Below are positions 8,600-17,707 of a stretch of DNA of 64,000 bases, piece by piece. Numbering within the stretch: the first letter of the stretch is position 1; each line of letters begins with the position of its first letter. The position numbers and the translations under genes were made by a program. The notes under the pieces were generated by a model. The model searched no databases, had not been told where the DNA came from, and saw only the letters and a list, made by a program, of their open reading frames with translations. Origin of the DNA: Citrobacter arsenatis (GTDB taxonomy: Bacteria > Pseudomonadota > Gammaproteobacteria > Enterobacterales > Enterobacteriaceae); the NCBI RefSeq assembly GCF_004353845.1, contig NZ_CP037864.1:5022001-5086000 (forward strand), written 5' to 3'.

Positions 8600-8608
8600 G
8601 GCCGCCTC

Positions 8609-9520
8609 TTATTTGTCTTTGTTGCACATCGGGAAGCCAAGGGCTTCACGGGAAGCGTAGTAAGCTTCTGCCACTGCTTTGGTCAGGGTGCGAATGCGCA
8701 GGATATAGCGCTGACGCTCGGTGACGGAGATGGCTTTACGCGCATCCAGCAGGTTGAAGCTATGGGCGGCTTTCAGAATGCGTTCATACGCAGGCAGCGG
8801 CAGCGGATTTTCCAGCGCCAGCAGCTGCTGCGCTTCTTTCTCGTACTGCTCGAAGCAGGTGAACAGGAAGTCCACGTCGGCGTATTCGAAGTTGTAGGTG
8901 GATTGCTCCACTTCGTTCTGATGGAACACGTCGCCGTAGGTGGTTTTACCCAGCGGGCCGTCGCTCCAGACCAGGTCGTAAACGCTGTCTACGCCCTGAA
9001 TGTACATGGCCAGACGTTCCAGACCGTAGGTAATTTCCCCGGTCACAGGTTTACATTCCAGACCACCAACCTGCTGGAAGTAGGTGAACTGCGTCACTTC
9101 CATGCCGTTCAGCCACACTTCCCAACCCAGACCCCAGGCACCCAGCGTCGGGTTTTCCCAGTTATCTTCCACGAAACGGATATCGTGAATGGTCGGGTCC
9201 ATACCCAGCTCTTTCAGAGAACCCAGGTACAGCTCCTGAATGTTGTCCGGTGACGGCTTAATCACTACCTGGAATTGATAGTAGTGCTGTAAGCGGTTCG
9301 GGTTTTCGCCATAGCGGCCGTCGGTCGGACGACGAGAAGGCTGCACATAAGCAGTCGCCATCGGTTCCGGCCCCAGCGCACGCAGGCAGGTCATTGGGTG
9401 AGATGTCCCCGCGCCGACTTCCATGTCCAATGGTTGAACGATGGTGCAGCCCTGGCGAGCCCAGTAATCCTGTAAGGTCAGGATCAAGCCCTGGAAGGTC
9501 CTGGTATCAAACTTTTGCAT
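8609..9520 (-). CDS. glyQ: Glycyl-tRNA synthetase alpha subunit
   Basis: A 303-residue class II aminoacyl-tRNA synthetase subunit. It holds the catalytic site that activates glycine and forms the alpha2beta2 enzyme with GlyS. The start [11 protein letters not shown] and the end CNKDK match the E. coli protein. It is the first gene of glyQS; the promoter must lie in the short gap to ysaB or within that gene. Confidence 0.97.
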
Positions 9521-9615
9521 ATTATTTCGTGCTGGATACGTGTGGATTTAAAGGAAGCGGTCAGTATACCCGCTGGCTGCAAGATATACAGTACGAAACG
9601 GGAAAAAGGGGGAAC

Positions 9616-9924
9616 TTAGCGCATGGAAAGGTGCAAAAACTGCCCGTCTGCATCAAAAGAGCAGACAAAACTCTCTTTACGGAAGGTAGAACCCCGCATC
9701 TCATAACTACCCTGGAATTGTTCCAGACCGGAGATATCAATTTTCTGTGCGCCGGTGTTGTAGAGTTGCGCAGCCTCATTTTTGCACAACGACTCCATAT
9801 CCAGCGAACGTGTGGCACTGAACTTAACCTTTTGCGCCTTCTGCGCGGGTGCAGGCGGCTGAGTGTCTGCGCACGCCACCAGCAAAAGGGTAGCGACCGT
9901 GGGAAAGAAATACTTCATCATCAT
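9616..9924 (-). CDS. ysaB: YsaB, small lipoprotein
   Basis: A 102-residue protein with a basic start, a hydrophobic stretch and a lipobox (LLVACADT), so a predicted lipoprotein. Two further cysteines (in LCKNEA and FVCSF) could form a disulfide in the mature part. It matches E. coli YsaB, whose function is unknown. It lies upstream of glyQ on the same strand and diverges from yiaH. Confidence 0.85.
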   Translation of the reverse strand: MMMKYFFPTVATLLLVACADTQPPAPAQKAQKVKFSATRSLDMESLCKNEAAQLYNTGAQKIDISGLEQFQGSYEMRGSTFRKESFVCSFDADGQFLHLSMR

Positions 9925-10096
9925 TTTATTACCGCCTGGTTTGCTGGTCAGTCTTATTATTAGTGTCTAAAAGCGGATCCTATTTTGAGAATCTCATCAG
10001 ACCATCTCAAGCTTTAGCGTAAGAACTCGGATTATTCCAGTGAGCTACGCGCGCAAAATTTCGGTCAGACTTTTTTTAACGGATATAGAGGAACTG

Positions 10097-11092
10097 ATGC
10101 AGCCCAAAATTTTCTGGATTGATAACCTGCGCGGGATAGCCTGTCTCATGGTCGTGATGATCCACACCACGACCTGGTACATCACCAATGCGCAAAGCGT
10201 CAGCCCGCTGAATTGGGATCTGGCCAATGTGCTCAATTCAGCCTCTCGCGTCAGCGTCCCGCTGTTCTTTATGATTTCGGGCTATCTTTTTTTTGGCGAG
10301 CGCAGCGCCAAACCACGCCATTTCACGCGCATCGCGCTCTGCATTTTGTTTTACAGCAGCGTGGCGCTGGCCTACATCCTGCTGTTTACCTCGATCAACG
10401 CTGAACTGTCGCTAAAAAACCTGCTGCAAAAGCCGGTGTTCTATCACCTGTGGTTTTTCTTCGCGATCGCCGTCATCTACCTGGTTTCCCCACTGATTCA
10501 GGTTAAAAATATCAGTGGCAAGATGCTGCTGGCGCTCATGGTGGTGATTGGGCTGATTGCCAACCCCAATACCGTTTCGCAAAAAATTGGCGGTTTTGAG
10601 TGGCTTCCCATCAACCTGTACATCAGTGGCGATACGTTTTACTACATCGTGTACGGCATGCTGGGCCGGGCAATTGGCATGATGGATACGCAAAAGCGCG
10701 GGCTCACCTGGATCTGTGCGGCATTGTTCATTATCGCGGTGTTTGTTATTTCTCGAGGCACGTTGCATGAACTGCGCTGGCGAGGCAATTTTGCCGATAC
10801 CTGGTACCTCTACTGCGGCCCGGCAGTGTTTATTTGTGCCGCCTCGCTCCTGACGCTGGTCAAAAATACGCTCAGCACGCGTACTCTGCCGGTACTGGGT
10901 CTTATTTCCCGCCATTCCTTGGGTATTTATGGCTTTCATGCGCTGATCATTCATGCGCTGCGCACCAACGGTATAGAATTCAAGAACTGGCCACCGCTGG
11001 ATATGCTGTGGATTTTCAGCGCCACGCTGGCGGGAAGTTTGCTGTTGTCCATACTGTTGCAGCGCATCGATACGCGCAGGCTGGTGAGCTAA
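10097..11092 (+). CDS. yiaH: YiaH, acyltransferase 3 family membrane protein
   Basis: A 331-residue integral membrane protein of the acyltransferase 3 (OafA/WecH-like) family. The family motif RGIACLMVVMIHTT near residues 10-25 carries the conserved Arg and His. About ten membrane segments follow. Such enzymes move acetyl or similar groups onto surface sugars; E. coli YiaH (WecH) is linked to O-acetylation of enterobacterial common antigen. I chose the ATG at 10097 (MQPKIFW, preceded by GAGGAA) rather than an upstream GTG-type start at 10040. Confidence 0.9.
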   Translation: MQPKIFWIDNLRGIACLMVVMIHTTTWYITNAQSVSPLNWDLANVLNSASRVSVPLFFMISGYLFFGERSAKPRHFTRIALCILFYSSVALAYILLFTSINAELSLKNLLQKPVFYHLWFFFAIAVIYLVSPLIQVKNISGKMLLALMVVIGLIANPNTVSQKIGGFEWLPINLYISGDTFYYIVYGMLGRAIGMMDTQKRGLTWICAALFIIAVFVISRGTLHELRWRGNFADTWYLYCGPAVFICAASLLTLVKNTLSTRTLPVLGLISRHSLGIYGFHALIIHALRTNGIEFKNWPPLDMLWIFSATLAGSLLLSILLQRIDTRRLVS

Positions 11093-11098
11093 AAGAAA

Positions 11099-11126
11099 AG
11101 CCCTCGCTCGGTAACCATCGAGGGCA
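11099..11126 (-). terminator. Terminator of yiaBA between convergent yiaH and yiaA
   Basis: GCCCTCG (11100-11106) pairs with CGAGGGC (11119-11125). Read on the - strand it is followed by TTTTCTTTT, so it ends the yiaB-yiaA transcript. Confidence 0.8.
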
Positions 11127-11131
11127 AGCGA

Positions 11132-11569
11132 TCATTCTGTAAAATCTTCCGCTACTGCTGGCGTTTCTTTTGATTGATCCAAACCAGCATCACGAATATT
11201 TTTCTGTACCGCAACGGTACCAAACAGGCTCAAAAAGAAGGCCAGGCCATAAAATCCTTTCTCGTTTAGCAGCAGCGTGGCATTCCACAAACCGATAACC
11301 AACAATGCAACGGCAATGACAAACGCAGCCAGGCAGGTTACGTAGTAAATCGGCGTAGTCGGGATCCCTTCATATTTATCCCGTACCGTCTTTTGATACG
11401 ACGCAGCAGAAAACAAACCAAGCACCAAAACAGCAAAGTAATACCCCTTTTCGTTCAACTGCATATCGGCATTCCATAAGCCCAGCAGATAAACCACAAT
11501 ACCGCCGAGCAGCGCGACCCATGACACAATGCTGAATGCGGGTGAATAAGTTGATGCCCTGTTTTCCAT
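11132..11569 (-). CDS. yiaA: YiaA, inner membrane protein (YiaA/YiaB family)
   Basis: A 145-residue membrane protein built of two copies of the YiaA/B unit (LLGLWNA...NEKGYYFAVLVLGLF and VIGLWNATLLLNEKGFYGLAFFLSLF), each with two membrane helices. It starts directly after the yiaB stop codon, so the two form an operon. Function is unknown; a membrane role with YiaB is inferred from the shared family and linkage. Confidence 0.88.
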   Translation of the reverse strand: MENRASTYSPAFSIVSWVALLGGIVVYLLGLWNADMQLNEKGYYFAVLVLGLFSAASYQKTVRDKYEGIPTTPIYYVTCLAAFVIAVALLVIGLWNATLLLNEKGFYGLAFFLSLFGTVAVQKNIRDAGLDQSKETPAVAEDFTE

Positions 11570-11938
11570 TTAGAGTTCCTGTCCTTTAGATAAATATTCT
11601 GCTGAACGCATGAGTAAAGCTTGCCCCAGTAAACTCACAATGAATGCCGCCGGGTACAACCCCATTTCGATGGGCGCCAGCGGGGCATTCCACACCCCCA
11701 CCAGCAGTAACCCAACGGTTATTAGCACCACCATCTGACACACGGAAGCGAAGCGTTCGTCGCTCTGATTGAGATTTACAGCACGTTGATAAGCGTAGGT
11801 CACAAACATTCCCGTCATCAGCACGCCGAAAAAATAGCCTTTGCCGCTCAATAACGGGCACGCCCGCCATAGGCCAATAACGTAAATCAGTGCGCCAGAG
11901 AGGAATAGTATCCATGGCAACAGCCTTGTCGTCTTCAT
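11570..11938 (-). CDS. yiaB: YiaB, inner membrane protein (YiaA/YiaB family)
   Basis: A 122-residue relative of YiaA with the same repeated unit (VIGLWRACPLLSGKGYFFGVLMTGMF and LVGVWNAPLAPIEMGLYPAAF). I start it at the ATG at 11938 (MKTTRLLPW), which has AAGGAG 7 bases upstream; the ATG at 11956 lacks a good site. E. coli YiaB is 113 residues, so the tail here is slightly longer. Function is unknown. Confidence 0.85.
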   Translation of the reverse strand: MKTTRLLPWILFLSGALIYVIGLWRACPLLSGKGYFFGVLMTGMFVTYAYQRAVNLNQSDERFASVCQMVVLITVGLLLVGVWNAPLAPIEMGLYPAAFIVSLLGQALLMRSAEYLSKGQEL

Positions 11939-12072
11939 TGGGATCTCCTTATCCATCAGAGATACAATATGAATAACCCGCTACAGACAACACAGAAAAA
12001 TGCCACTACGCCGGACTTTCAGAATAAATTCATGCGTGATGGTTATTTGTTTGATTGAAATATACATTTGAT

Positions 12073-12101
12073 AAATCCCCTCTGTTTACCAAAGGGGATT
12101 T
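12073..12101. terminator. Hairpin after xylB
   Basis: AAATCCCCT (12073-12081) pairs perfectly with AGGGGATTT (12093-12101) across an 11-base loop, just past the xylB stop. It is a likely terminator of the xylAB transcript. Confidence 0.7.
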
Positions 12102-12105
12102 AGGG

Positions 12106-13560
12106 TCAGGACATCAGCGGCTGTAATTGCTGATAGATTCGGCGGAAGGTTTCCCGACGCTGTTGGTACAGCGCGTGGCGCTCGGCATCAGGATAATGCG
12201 CCTGCTCCAGCGTAAGCTGAGGCAGTAGGTCTGATAAAGGCCGCTGCGGATTCATGGCAATTTGCGCCAGTCGCGCCGCGCCGAGTGCAGGGCCGACATC
12301 GCCGCCGGTACGGTAATCCAGCTGCAATCCGCTGATGTCAGACAGCATCTGACGCCAGTACTCACTGCGTGCCCCGCCGCCAATCAGCGTAATACTGGCA
12401 GGCTGCACGCCGCAGGCATGTACCACGTCCATACCGTCAGCCAGCGCAAAACCCACGCCTTCCAGCACCGCCTGAGCCAGTTCCGCCGGACCATGCTGAT
12501 GCGTCAGACCAAAAAATACCCCCTTCGCCTGAGGGTTGTTGTGTGGCGTACGTTCGCCGGACAGATAGGGTAAAAACCAGACCGGCTCAGCGTGTTCATC
12601 CGCCTGTTGCGCTGCGGCAATCAACGCAGGAACGCTCGCCAGCCCGGTTAATTTTGCCGCCCAGTCCAGACAGGATGCCGCACTTAGCATCACAGACATC
12701 AGGTGCCATCGTTCAGGCAAGGCATGGCAAAAGCTATGGACTGCGCTTTCCGGTTTGCTGAGAAATCCGTCGCTGACCGCAAAATACACCCCGGAAGTCC
12801 CCAGCGATAGCATCGCCTGACCGGCATTCATCATGCCCACGCCAACCGCGCCCGCCGCGTTATCGCCGCCTCCGGCAACCACCGCAACCTCCTGCATGCC
12901 CCAGGCCCTGGCGACCTCTGGCAACAATTTTCCGGTAATCTCGCTGCCTTCATAGAGCGCAGGCATATGCGCACGAGTCAGCTTACAGGCTGCCAGCATG
13001 ACATCACTCCAGTCACGCTTCGCGACATCCAGCCACATGGTACCTGCCGCATCAGACATATCGCTGGCGAAATCGCCGGTCATACGCAGGCGCAAATAAT
13101 CTTTCGGTAGCAGGACTTTATCAACCCGGCTGAAAATTTCCGGTTCGTGGTGCTGTACCCACAGCAGCTTCGGCGCGGTAAAACCTGGCATCATCAGGTT
13201 ACCAGTGATGGCACGAGAGTGCGGAACCTGTTTCTCCAGCATGAGGCACTCTTCAGCACAGCGACCATCGTTCCACAAGATAGCCGGACGCAATACCTTC
13301 TGTTGATCATCCAGTAGCGTCGCGCCGTGCATCTGCCCGGCAATCCCCAACGCTTTCACCTCGCGAAGAGAATGCTGCTGGCCCAGCGCTTTCACCGCAC
13401 GATCCGTTGCCAGCCACCACTGCTCAGGGTCTTGTTCTGACCATAACGGGTACGGGCGCGAGACGGTGAGTTTCTCCGTGTGCGACGCGACCACATCACC
13501 CTGTTCATTGAGCAAAATGGCCTTTACGCCTGATGTGCCAAGATCTATCCCGATATACAT
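12106..13560 (-). CDS. xylB: Xylulokinase
   Basis: A 484-residue FGGY-family kinase that phosphorylates D-xylulose to D-xylulose 5-phosphate with ATP. The N-terminal phosphate-binding motif DLGTSGVK is at 5-12, and the C-terminal ATPase loop TLIGGGARS is present. It lies 71 bases downstream of xylA with a REP-like palindrome in the gap, as expected for the xylAB operon under XylR and CRP. Confidence 0.96.
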   Translation of the reverse strand: MYIGIDLGTSGVKAILLNEQGDVVASHTEKLTVSRPYPLWSEQDPEQWWLATDRAVKALGQQHSLREVKALGIAGQMHGATLLDDQQKVLRPAILWNDGRCAEECLMLEKQVPHSRAITGNLMMPGFTAPKLLWVQHHEPEIFSRVDKVLLPKDYLRLRMTGDFASDMSDAAGTMWLDVAKRDWSDVMLAACKLTRAHMPALYEGSEITGKLLPEVARAWGMQEVAVVAGGGDNAAGAVGVGMMNAGQAMLSLGTSGVYFAVSDGFLSKPESAVHSFCHALPERWHLMSVMLSAASCLDWAAKLTGLASVPALIAAAQQADEHAEPVWFLPYLSGERTPHNNPQAKGVFFGLTHQHGPAELAQAVLEGVGFALADGMDVVHACGVQPASITLIGGGARSEYWRQMLSDISGLQLDYRTGGDVGPALGAARLAQIAMNPQRPLSDLLPQLTLEQAHYPDAERHALYQQRRETFRRIYQQLQPLMS

Positions 13561-13583
13561 AAGGCTTTGTTCCTTAAAGAAAG

Positions 13584-13612
13584 GCCCGGTAGCGCGAGCT
13601 GACCGGGCTTAC
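13584..13612. repeat. REP-like palindrome between xylA and xylB
   Basis: GCCCGGTAGCGCGAGC... folding back to GACCGGGC lies inside the operon gap. Such units can protect upstream mRNA from 3' exonucleases and lower expression of the second gene. Confidence 0.65.
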
Positions 13613-13631
13613 GGACGTTCTCAGAGACCCG

Positions 13632-14954
13632 TTATTTATCGAACAAATAATGGTTTACCAGATTTTCCAGCAGTTCCTGATGACCGCTCTGGTGCACTGG
13701 CGCCAGGTTATGTTGTTCAGCGTACTGCGCAATTTCCGTCAGCGTCATCTGCCCTTTCAGAATTTGCTGGCCCAGCTCACCATTCCAACCGGCATAGCGT
13801 TTAGCCACGCGCTGATCCAGACCACCGTCTTCAATCATACGGGCCGCAATTTTCAGCGACAGCGCCATGGTATCCATCGCGCCAATATGACCATAGAACA
13901 AATCGTATTTATCGGTACTCTGACGACGAACTTTGGCGTCAAAGTTCAGACCACCGGTGGTGAAGCCGCCCGCCTTCAGGATTTCGTACATCACCAGCGC
14001 ATTCTCTTCGACGCTGTTCGGGAACTGGTCGGTATCCCAGCCCAGCTGTGCGTCACCGCGGTTGGCATCAACAGAACCAAACAGGCCCAGCGCAATGGCG
14101 GTGGCGATTTCATGATGGAACGAGTGGCCCGCCAGCGTGGCGTGGTTGGCTTCGATATTTAGTTTGATCTCTTTTTCCAGGCCAAACTGCTTGAGGAATC
14201 CGTATACGGTCGCAGCATCGTAATCGTACTGGTGTTTGGTCGGTTCCTGCGGTTTCGGTTCGATCAGCAAGGTGCCCTGGAAACCGGTTTTGTGTTTGTG
14301 TTCCACGACCAGTTGCATAAAGCGGCCAATCTGCTCACGTTCCTGACGCAGATCGGTATTCAGCAGCGTTTCATAACCTTCACGACCGCCCCACAGAACG
14401 TAGTTTTCACCGCCGAGCTTATGCGTGGCATCCATAGCCGTAACTACCTGCGTAGCGGCCCAACTGAACACTTCTGGATCCGGGTTCGTGGCCGCGCCCG
14501 CGCCGTAGCGTGGGTTGGTGAAGCAGTTTGCCGTTCCCCACAGCAGCTTCACGCCGCTCTGTTCCTGTTTTGCCGCCAGCACGTCAACCATCTGCGCAAA
14601 GTTGTTTTTGTACTCTTTCAGCGACGCGCCTTCCGGCGAAACATCCACGTCATGGAAGCAGTAGTAAGGGACGTTTAACTTGTGAAAGAACTCAAATGCC
14701 ACATCCGCTTTGCGTTTCGCCAGCGCCAGTGCTTCACCAGGCTGCTGCCATGGGCGATCGAAGGCGCCCATACCAAACATATCCGCACCGTTCCAGCAGA
14801 AGGTATGCCAGTAGCAGGCAGCAAAACGCAGATGATCTTCCATGCGCTTGCCCAACACGATTTCGTCAGGGTTGTAATGGCGAAATGCGAGCGGGTTGGT
14901 GGATTGAGTACCTTCAAAACGAACACGATCGAGTTGGTCAAAATAAGCCGGCAT
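13632..14954 (-). CDS. xylA: Xylose isomerase
   Basis: A 440-residue TIM-barrel enzyme converting D-xylose to D-xylulose in the cytosol. The metal-binding and catalytic segments (CFHDVDVSPEG, LLIEPKPQEPTKHQYDYD, NIEANHATLAGHSF, DANRGD) are intact. I use the ATG at 14954 (MPAYFDQ), with GGAG 7 bases upstream, giving the E. coli length; an upstream in-frame ATG would add 10 residues. First gene of xylAB. Confidence 0.97.
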   Translation of the reverse strand: MPAYFDQLDRVRFEGTQSTNPLAFRHYNPDEIVLGKRMEDHLRFAACYWHTFCWNGADMFGMGAFDRPWQQPGEALALAKRKADVAFEFFHKLNVPYYCFHDVDVSPEGASLKEYKNNFAQMVDVLAAKQEQSGVKLLWGTANCFTNPRYGAGAATNPDPEVFSWAATQVVTAMDATHKLGGENYVLWGGREGYETLLNTDLRQEREQIGRFMQLVVEHKHKTGFQGTLLIEPKPQEPTKHQYDYDAATVYGFLKQFGLEKEIKLNIEANHATLAGHSFHHEIATAIALGLFGSVDANRGDAQLGWDTDQFPNSVEENALVMYEILKAGGFTTGGLNFDAKVRRQSTDKYDLFYGHIGAMDTMALSLKIAARMIEDGGLDQRVAKRYAGWNGELGQQILKGQMTLTEIAQYAEQHNLAPVHQSGHQELLENLVNHYLFDK

Positions 14955-15314
14955 AATAAGCTCCATAATCAGGTAATACGGCAAGTAAACTGCGATATAG
15001 CTATACTGGAATTTCCTGATTTATTGCTCAATTACGTTATTTCACACCGCCATTAAGAGAATACCCAAACGTGCGCTGGCTCCCAAAAAAACGCGTTAAA
15101 AAAAGAAATAAAAAAGCGATCGCGATCGAAGGTTAGCCATTAAACAAAAAACCGTAACGCGTAGATAAAAAATGACAATTGTCTTCCCGCTGGCAGTATG
15201 TGAATTTTGCGTAGCACCAGGTAAATAAGAAATTTGTCACACTTCATCAAGCAGTCGTACCTGCGGTTTTGCTAGTATCGACAGGCCCACGTTAACCTTC
15301 CAGGACAGGTTCTT
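14955..15314. promoter_or_regulatory. xylA-xylR divergent control region with a CRP site
   Basis: 360 bases between xylA (-) and xylR (+). A good CRP site (TAAGA, six bases, TCACA) is at 15226-15241. The leader of xylA shares a TAATTGAGCAA segment with the E. coli xylA leader as I recall it. A plausible -10 for xylR is TAGTAT near 15280. In E. coli this gap carries xylA and xylF promoters with two XylR sites; here xylFGH is missing, so xylR is reached directly. I did not assign exact XylR sites. Confidence 0.6.
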
Positions 15315-16493
15315 ATGTTTGATAAACGTCACCGCATCACTCTGCTATTTAATGCCAATAAAGCCTATGACCGTCAGGTGGTAGAAGGAGTGGGTGAATA
15401 TTTACAGGCATCGCAATCCGAGTGGGATATATTCATCGAGGAAGATTTCCGCGCCCGGATCGATAATATTAAAGACTGGTTAGGCGACGGCGTTATTGCT
15501 GATTATGACGATGATGACATTGCGCAATTACTTGCCGATGTCAATGTTCCCATCATCGGCGTTGGGGGGTCTTACCATCTGGAGCAAGATTATCCGCCGG
15601 TACATTATATTGCCACCGACAACCACGCGCTGGTAGAAAGCGCTTTCCTGCATCTGAAAGAGAAGGGAGTCAACCGCTTTGCATTTTACGGCCTGCCCTC
15701 CTCAAGTGGTAAACGCTGGGCTGCGGAACGTGAATATGCGTTTTGCCAGTTGGTTGCCAAAGAGAAGTACCGCGGCGTTGTTTATCAGGGGCAGGAAACC
15801 GCACCGGAGAACTGGCAGCACGCGCAAAATCGGCTGGCAGACTGGCTGCAAACTCTGCCGCCGCAAACCGGTATTATCGCCGTTACCGACGCGCGGGCGC
15901 GACACGTCCTGCAAGCCTGCGAACACCTGCATATTCCAGTACCGGAAAAGCTGTGCGTGATAGGAATCGACAACGAAGAACTCACCCGCTACCTGTCCCG
16001 GGTGGCGCTATCATCCGTGGCGCAGGGAGCCAGGCAGATGGGGTATCAGGCCGCAAAACTCCTGCACCGCTTGCTGGCAAATGAAGAACTGCCTCTGCAA
16101 CGCATTCTGGTCCCTCCGGTGCGCGTCATTGAGCGCCGCTCAACCGACTACCGTTCATTAACCGATCCAGCGGTAATTCAGGCAATGCACTTTATTCGCA
16201 ATCATGCCTGTAAAGGCATTAAGGTTGAACAAGTGCTGGATTCAGTGGGGATTTCACGCTCGAACCTGGAGAAGCGCTTTAAGGAAGAGGTCGGTGAGAC
16301 CATTCACGCTGTGATTCATGCCGAAAAGCTGGAAAAAGCGCGCAGTCTGTTAATCTCTACCACGCTGTCAATCAACGAAATTTCACAGATGTGCGGCTAT
16401 CCGTCTCTGCAGTATTTCTATTCGGTCTTCAAGAAAGAGTACGACACCACGCCAAAAGAGTATCGCGATGTGAACAGTGAAGTGTTGCTATAG
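15315..16493 (+). CDS. xylR: Xylose operon activator XylR (AraC family)
   Basis: A 392-residue regulator. Residues up to about 280 form a periplasmic-binding-protein-like (LacI-type) ligand domain; the C-terminal 100 residues are an AraC-type double helix-turn-helix (VEQVLDSVGISRSNLEKRFKEE and INEISQMCGYPSLQYFYSVFKKEY). It binds D-xylose and activates xylAB with CRP. In E. coli it is the last gene of xylFGHR; here it directly faces xylA. A REP follows the stop. Confidence 0.95.
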   Translation: MFDKRHRITLLFNANKAYDRQVVEGVGEYLQASQSEWDIFIEEDFRARIDNIKDWLGDGVIADYDDDDIAQLLADVNVPIIGVGGSYHLEQDYPPVHYIATDNHALVESAFLHLKEKGVNRFAFYGLPSSSGKRWAAEREYAFCQLVAKEKYRGVVYQGQETAPENWQHAQNRLADWLQTLPPQTGIIAVTDARARHVLQACEHLHIPVPEKLCVIGIDNEELTRYLSRVALSSVAQGARQMGYQAAKLLHRLLANEELPLQRILVPPVRVIERRSTDYRSLTDPAVIQAMHFIRNHACKGIKVEQVLDSVGISRSNLEKRFKEEVGETIHAVIHAEKLEKARSLLISTTLSINEISQMCGYPSLQYFYSVFKKEYDTTPKEYRDVNSEVLL

Positions 16494-16500
16494 AGGGAAT

Positions 16501-16560
16501 TGCCGGATGGCGGCGTCGTCTGATCCGGCCTACGAGATGACTTGTAGACCGGATTAGCAC
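16501..16560. repeat. REP pair between convergent xylR and bax
   Basis: A REP unit (TGCCGGATGGCGGCG...) at 16501-16532 is followed by a shortened inverted unit (GTAGACCGGATTAGC) at about 16545-16559. Confidence 0.8.
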
Positions 16561-16566
16561 ACAAAA

Positions 16567-17391
16567 TCACATATGCGCGGCGATCAAACGCTGATTATCC
16601 TGATACATTGCGAACAGATAGTTGTTGTAGCTCTGTCCCTTAGTGGAATAACCCTTCAGCTTATGGATCATCGCGGTGGCGGTGACTTCCTGATCGGCTT
16701 TACGCAGTTGCGCACGTGACTTACGGAATGAAGAGTAAGCCGGATGCGTGTTCAGGTTAATGACGTAGGCATTCACCGACTCTTTCACCGATTCAAACTG
16801 TGAGTAGCCTTTCACCTTACCCGGTGCATTGTTACAACGACCTTTGCCACATTTCATGCCAAACAGGTTGTTGTTGCTACGCGCCAGCTTCGACGTACCC
16901 CAGCCGCTTTCGGCCGCAGCCATGGTTGCCACCATACTGGTTGGGATAATGTCTACGCGCTCAAGCAGCGTATTCCACGGGATTTTACGCGTGTTGCCAG
17001 ACCAGCTCACCTTGTAGCGCTTCGCGAGGTCTTTCATACGCGTACGCTCAGTCGGTGACCAGCGGTTCTGGTACTGCTTTGAAATCAGCCAGTTACGATC
17101 CGCCGTTATGGCAGCATTTTGGCTGGTAATATAAGGCATAACCGTCCGGAGAAACGCTTTTTTCCTTGGTGTTCCGGAAGGGTATTTTCGCAAATCAGGA
17201 AGTGAACTACTCTTTGCACTATTGCGAGAATACTCTTGTTTACTGCTAACCTGTTTATTACTTGCCTTGGTTATCTGGGGCTTGTGACTCGTTGTCGCCG
17301 TGTGTGTCTTTGCCAGCACCTCACCCGAAAATGCAACGGTGAGTAACATAAGAATCATTGCCCCATATCGTCGAATGGGAGTCAATATCAT
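16567..17391 (-). CDS. bax: Bax, glucosaminidase-domain protein
   Basis: A 274-residue protein with an N-terminal signal-like segment (MILMLLTVAFSGEVLA), a serine/lysine-rich linker and a C-terminal glucosaminidase domain (about 130-270). The probable catalytic Glu is in AAAESGWGTSK. Two cysteines in FGMKCGKGRCNN may pair. It likely cuts peptidoglycan in the periplasm; the E. coli function is not established. The start has AGGAGACCT upstream. Diverges from malS. Confidence 0.92.
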   Translation of the reverse strand: MILTPIRRYGAMILMLLTVAFSGEVLAKTHTATTSHKPQITKASNKQVSSKQEYSRNSAKSSSLPDLRKYPSGTPRKKAFLRTVMPYITSQNAAITADRNWLISKQYQNRWSPTERTRMKDLAKRYKVSWSGNTRKIPWNTLLERVDIIPTSMVATMAAAESGWGTSKLARSNNNLFGMKCGKGRCNNAPGKVKGYSQFESVKESVNAYVINLNTHPAYSSFRKSRAQLRKADQEVTATAMIHKLKGYSTKGQSYNNYLFAMYQDNQRLIAAHM

Positions 17392-17707
17392 TAGGTCTCC
17401 TGGTCGGATTTATACATTCCAACACCTTATATTTTTCACAAAAATGAGAGATGAATCTCAAATCATATCAAAAATAGCTGTCAAGAGCACCCACAGGAAT
17501 AGTCCAATTCTGAAACTATGTCACGCATTAACGGTTCGGGGTGCCATTAATTCGAAGAAAATGTGTGGGTTATCGCAAAATCAGCTCGTTTTTTGCGCGC
17601 GTTAACTCACCCTCACTTCTCCTCCTGGCGGAATCGACTCAAAGGAGGAGTTTCCGGCCTGATTTCACTGGCAAACTGGCGAAAATCGCAGCATCAAGGA
17701 CAGCATT
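17392..17707. promoter_or_regulatory. bax-malS divergent region with candidate MalT boxes
   Basis: 316 bases. Two oppositely oriented copies of a GGAGGAG-type sequence (17618-17625 on the - strand, 17644-17650 on the +) lie about 55-90 bases before malS and resemble the core of the MalT box (GGAkGA). malS is a MalT-regulated gene in E. coli. I see nothing else recognisable. Confidence 0.45.

Noticed and set aside
8237..9253. 338-residue open frame on the + strand
   Set aside because: Antisense to glyQ and the glyS start; low-complexity composition rich in Gln, Phe, His and Arg, with no ribosome binding site or family resemblance.
17300..17605. 101-residue open frame in the bax-malS gap
   Set aside because: Overlaps the start of bax on the other strand and the region of the malS promoter; no coding signature.
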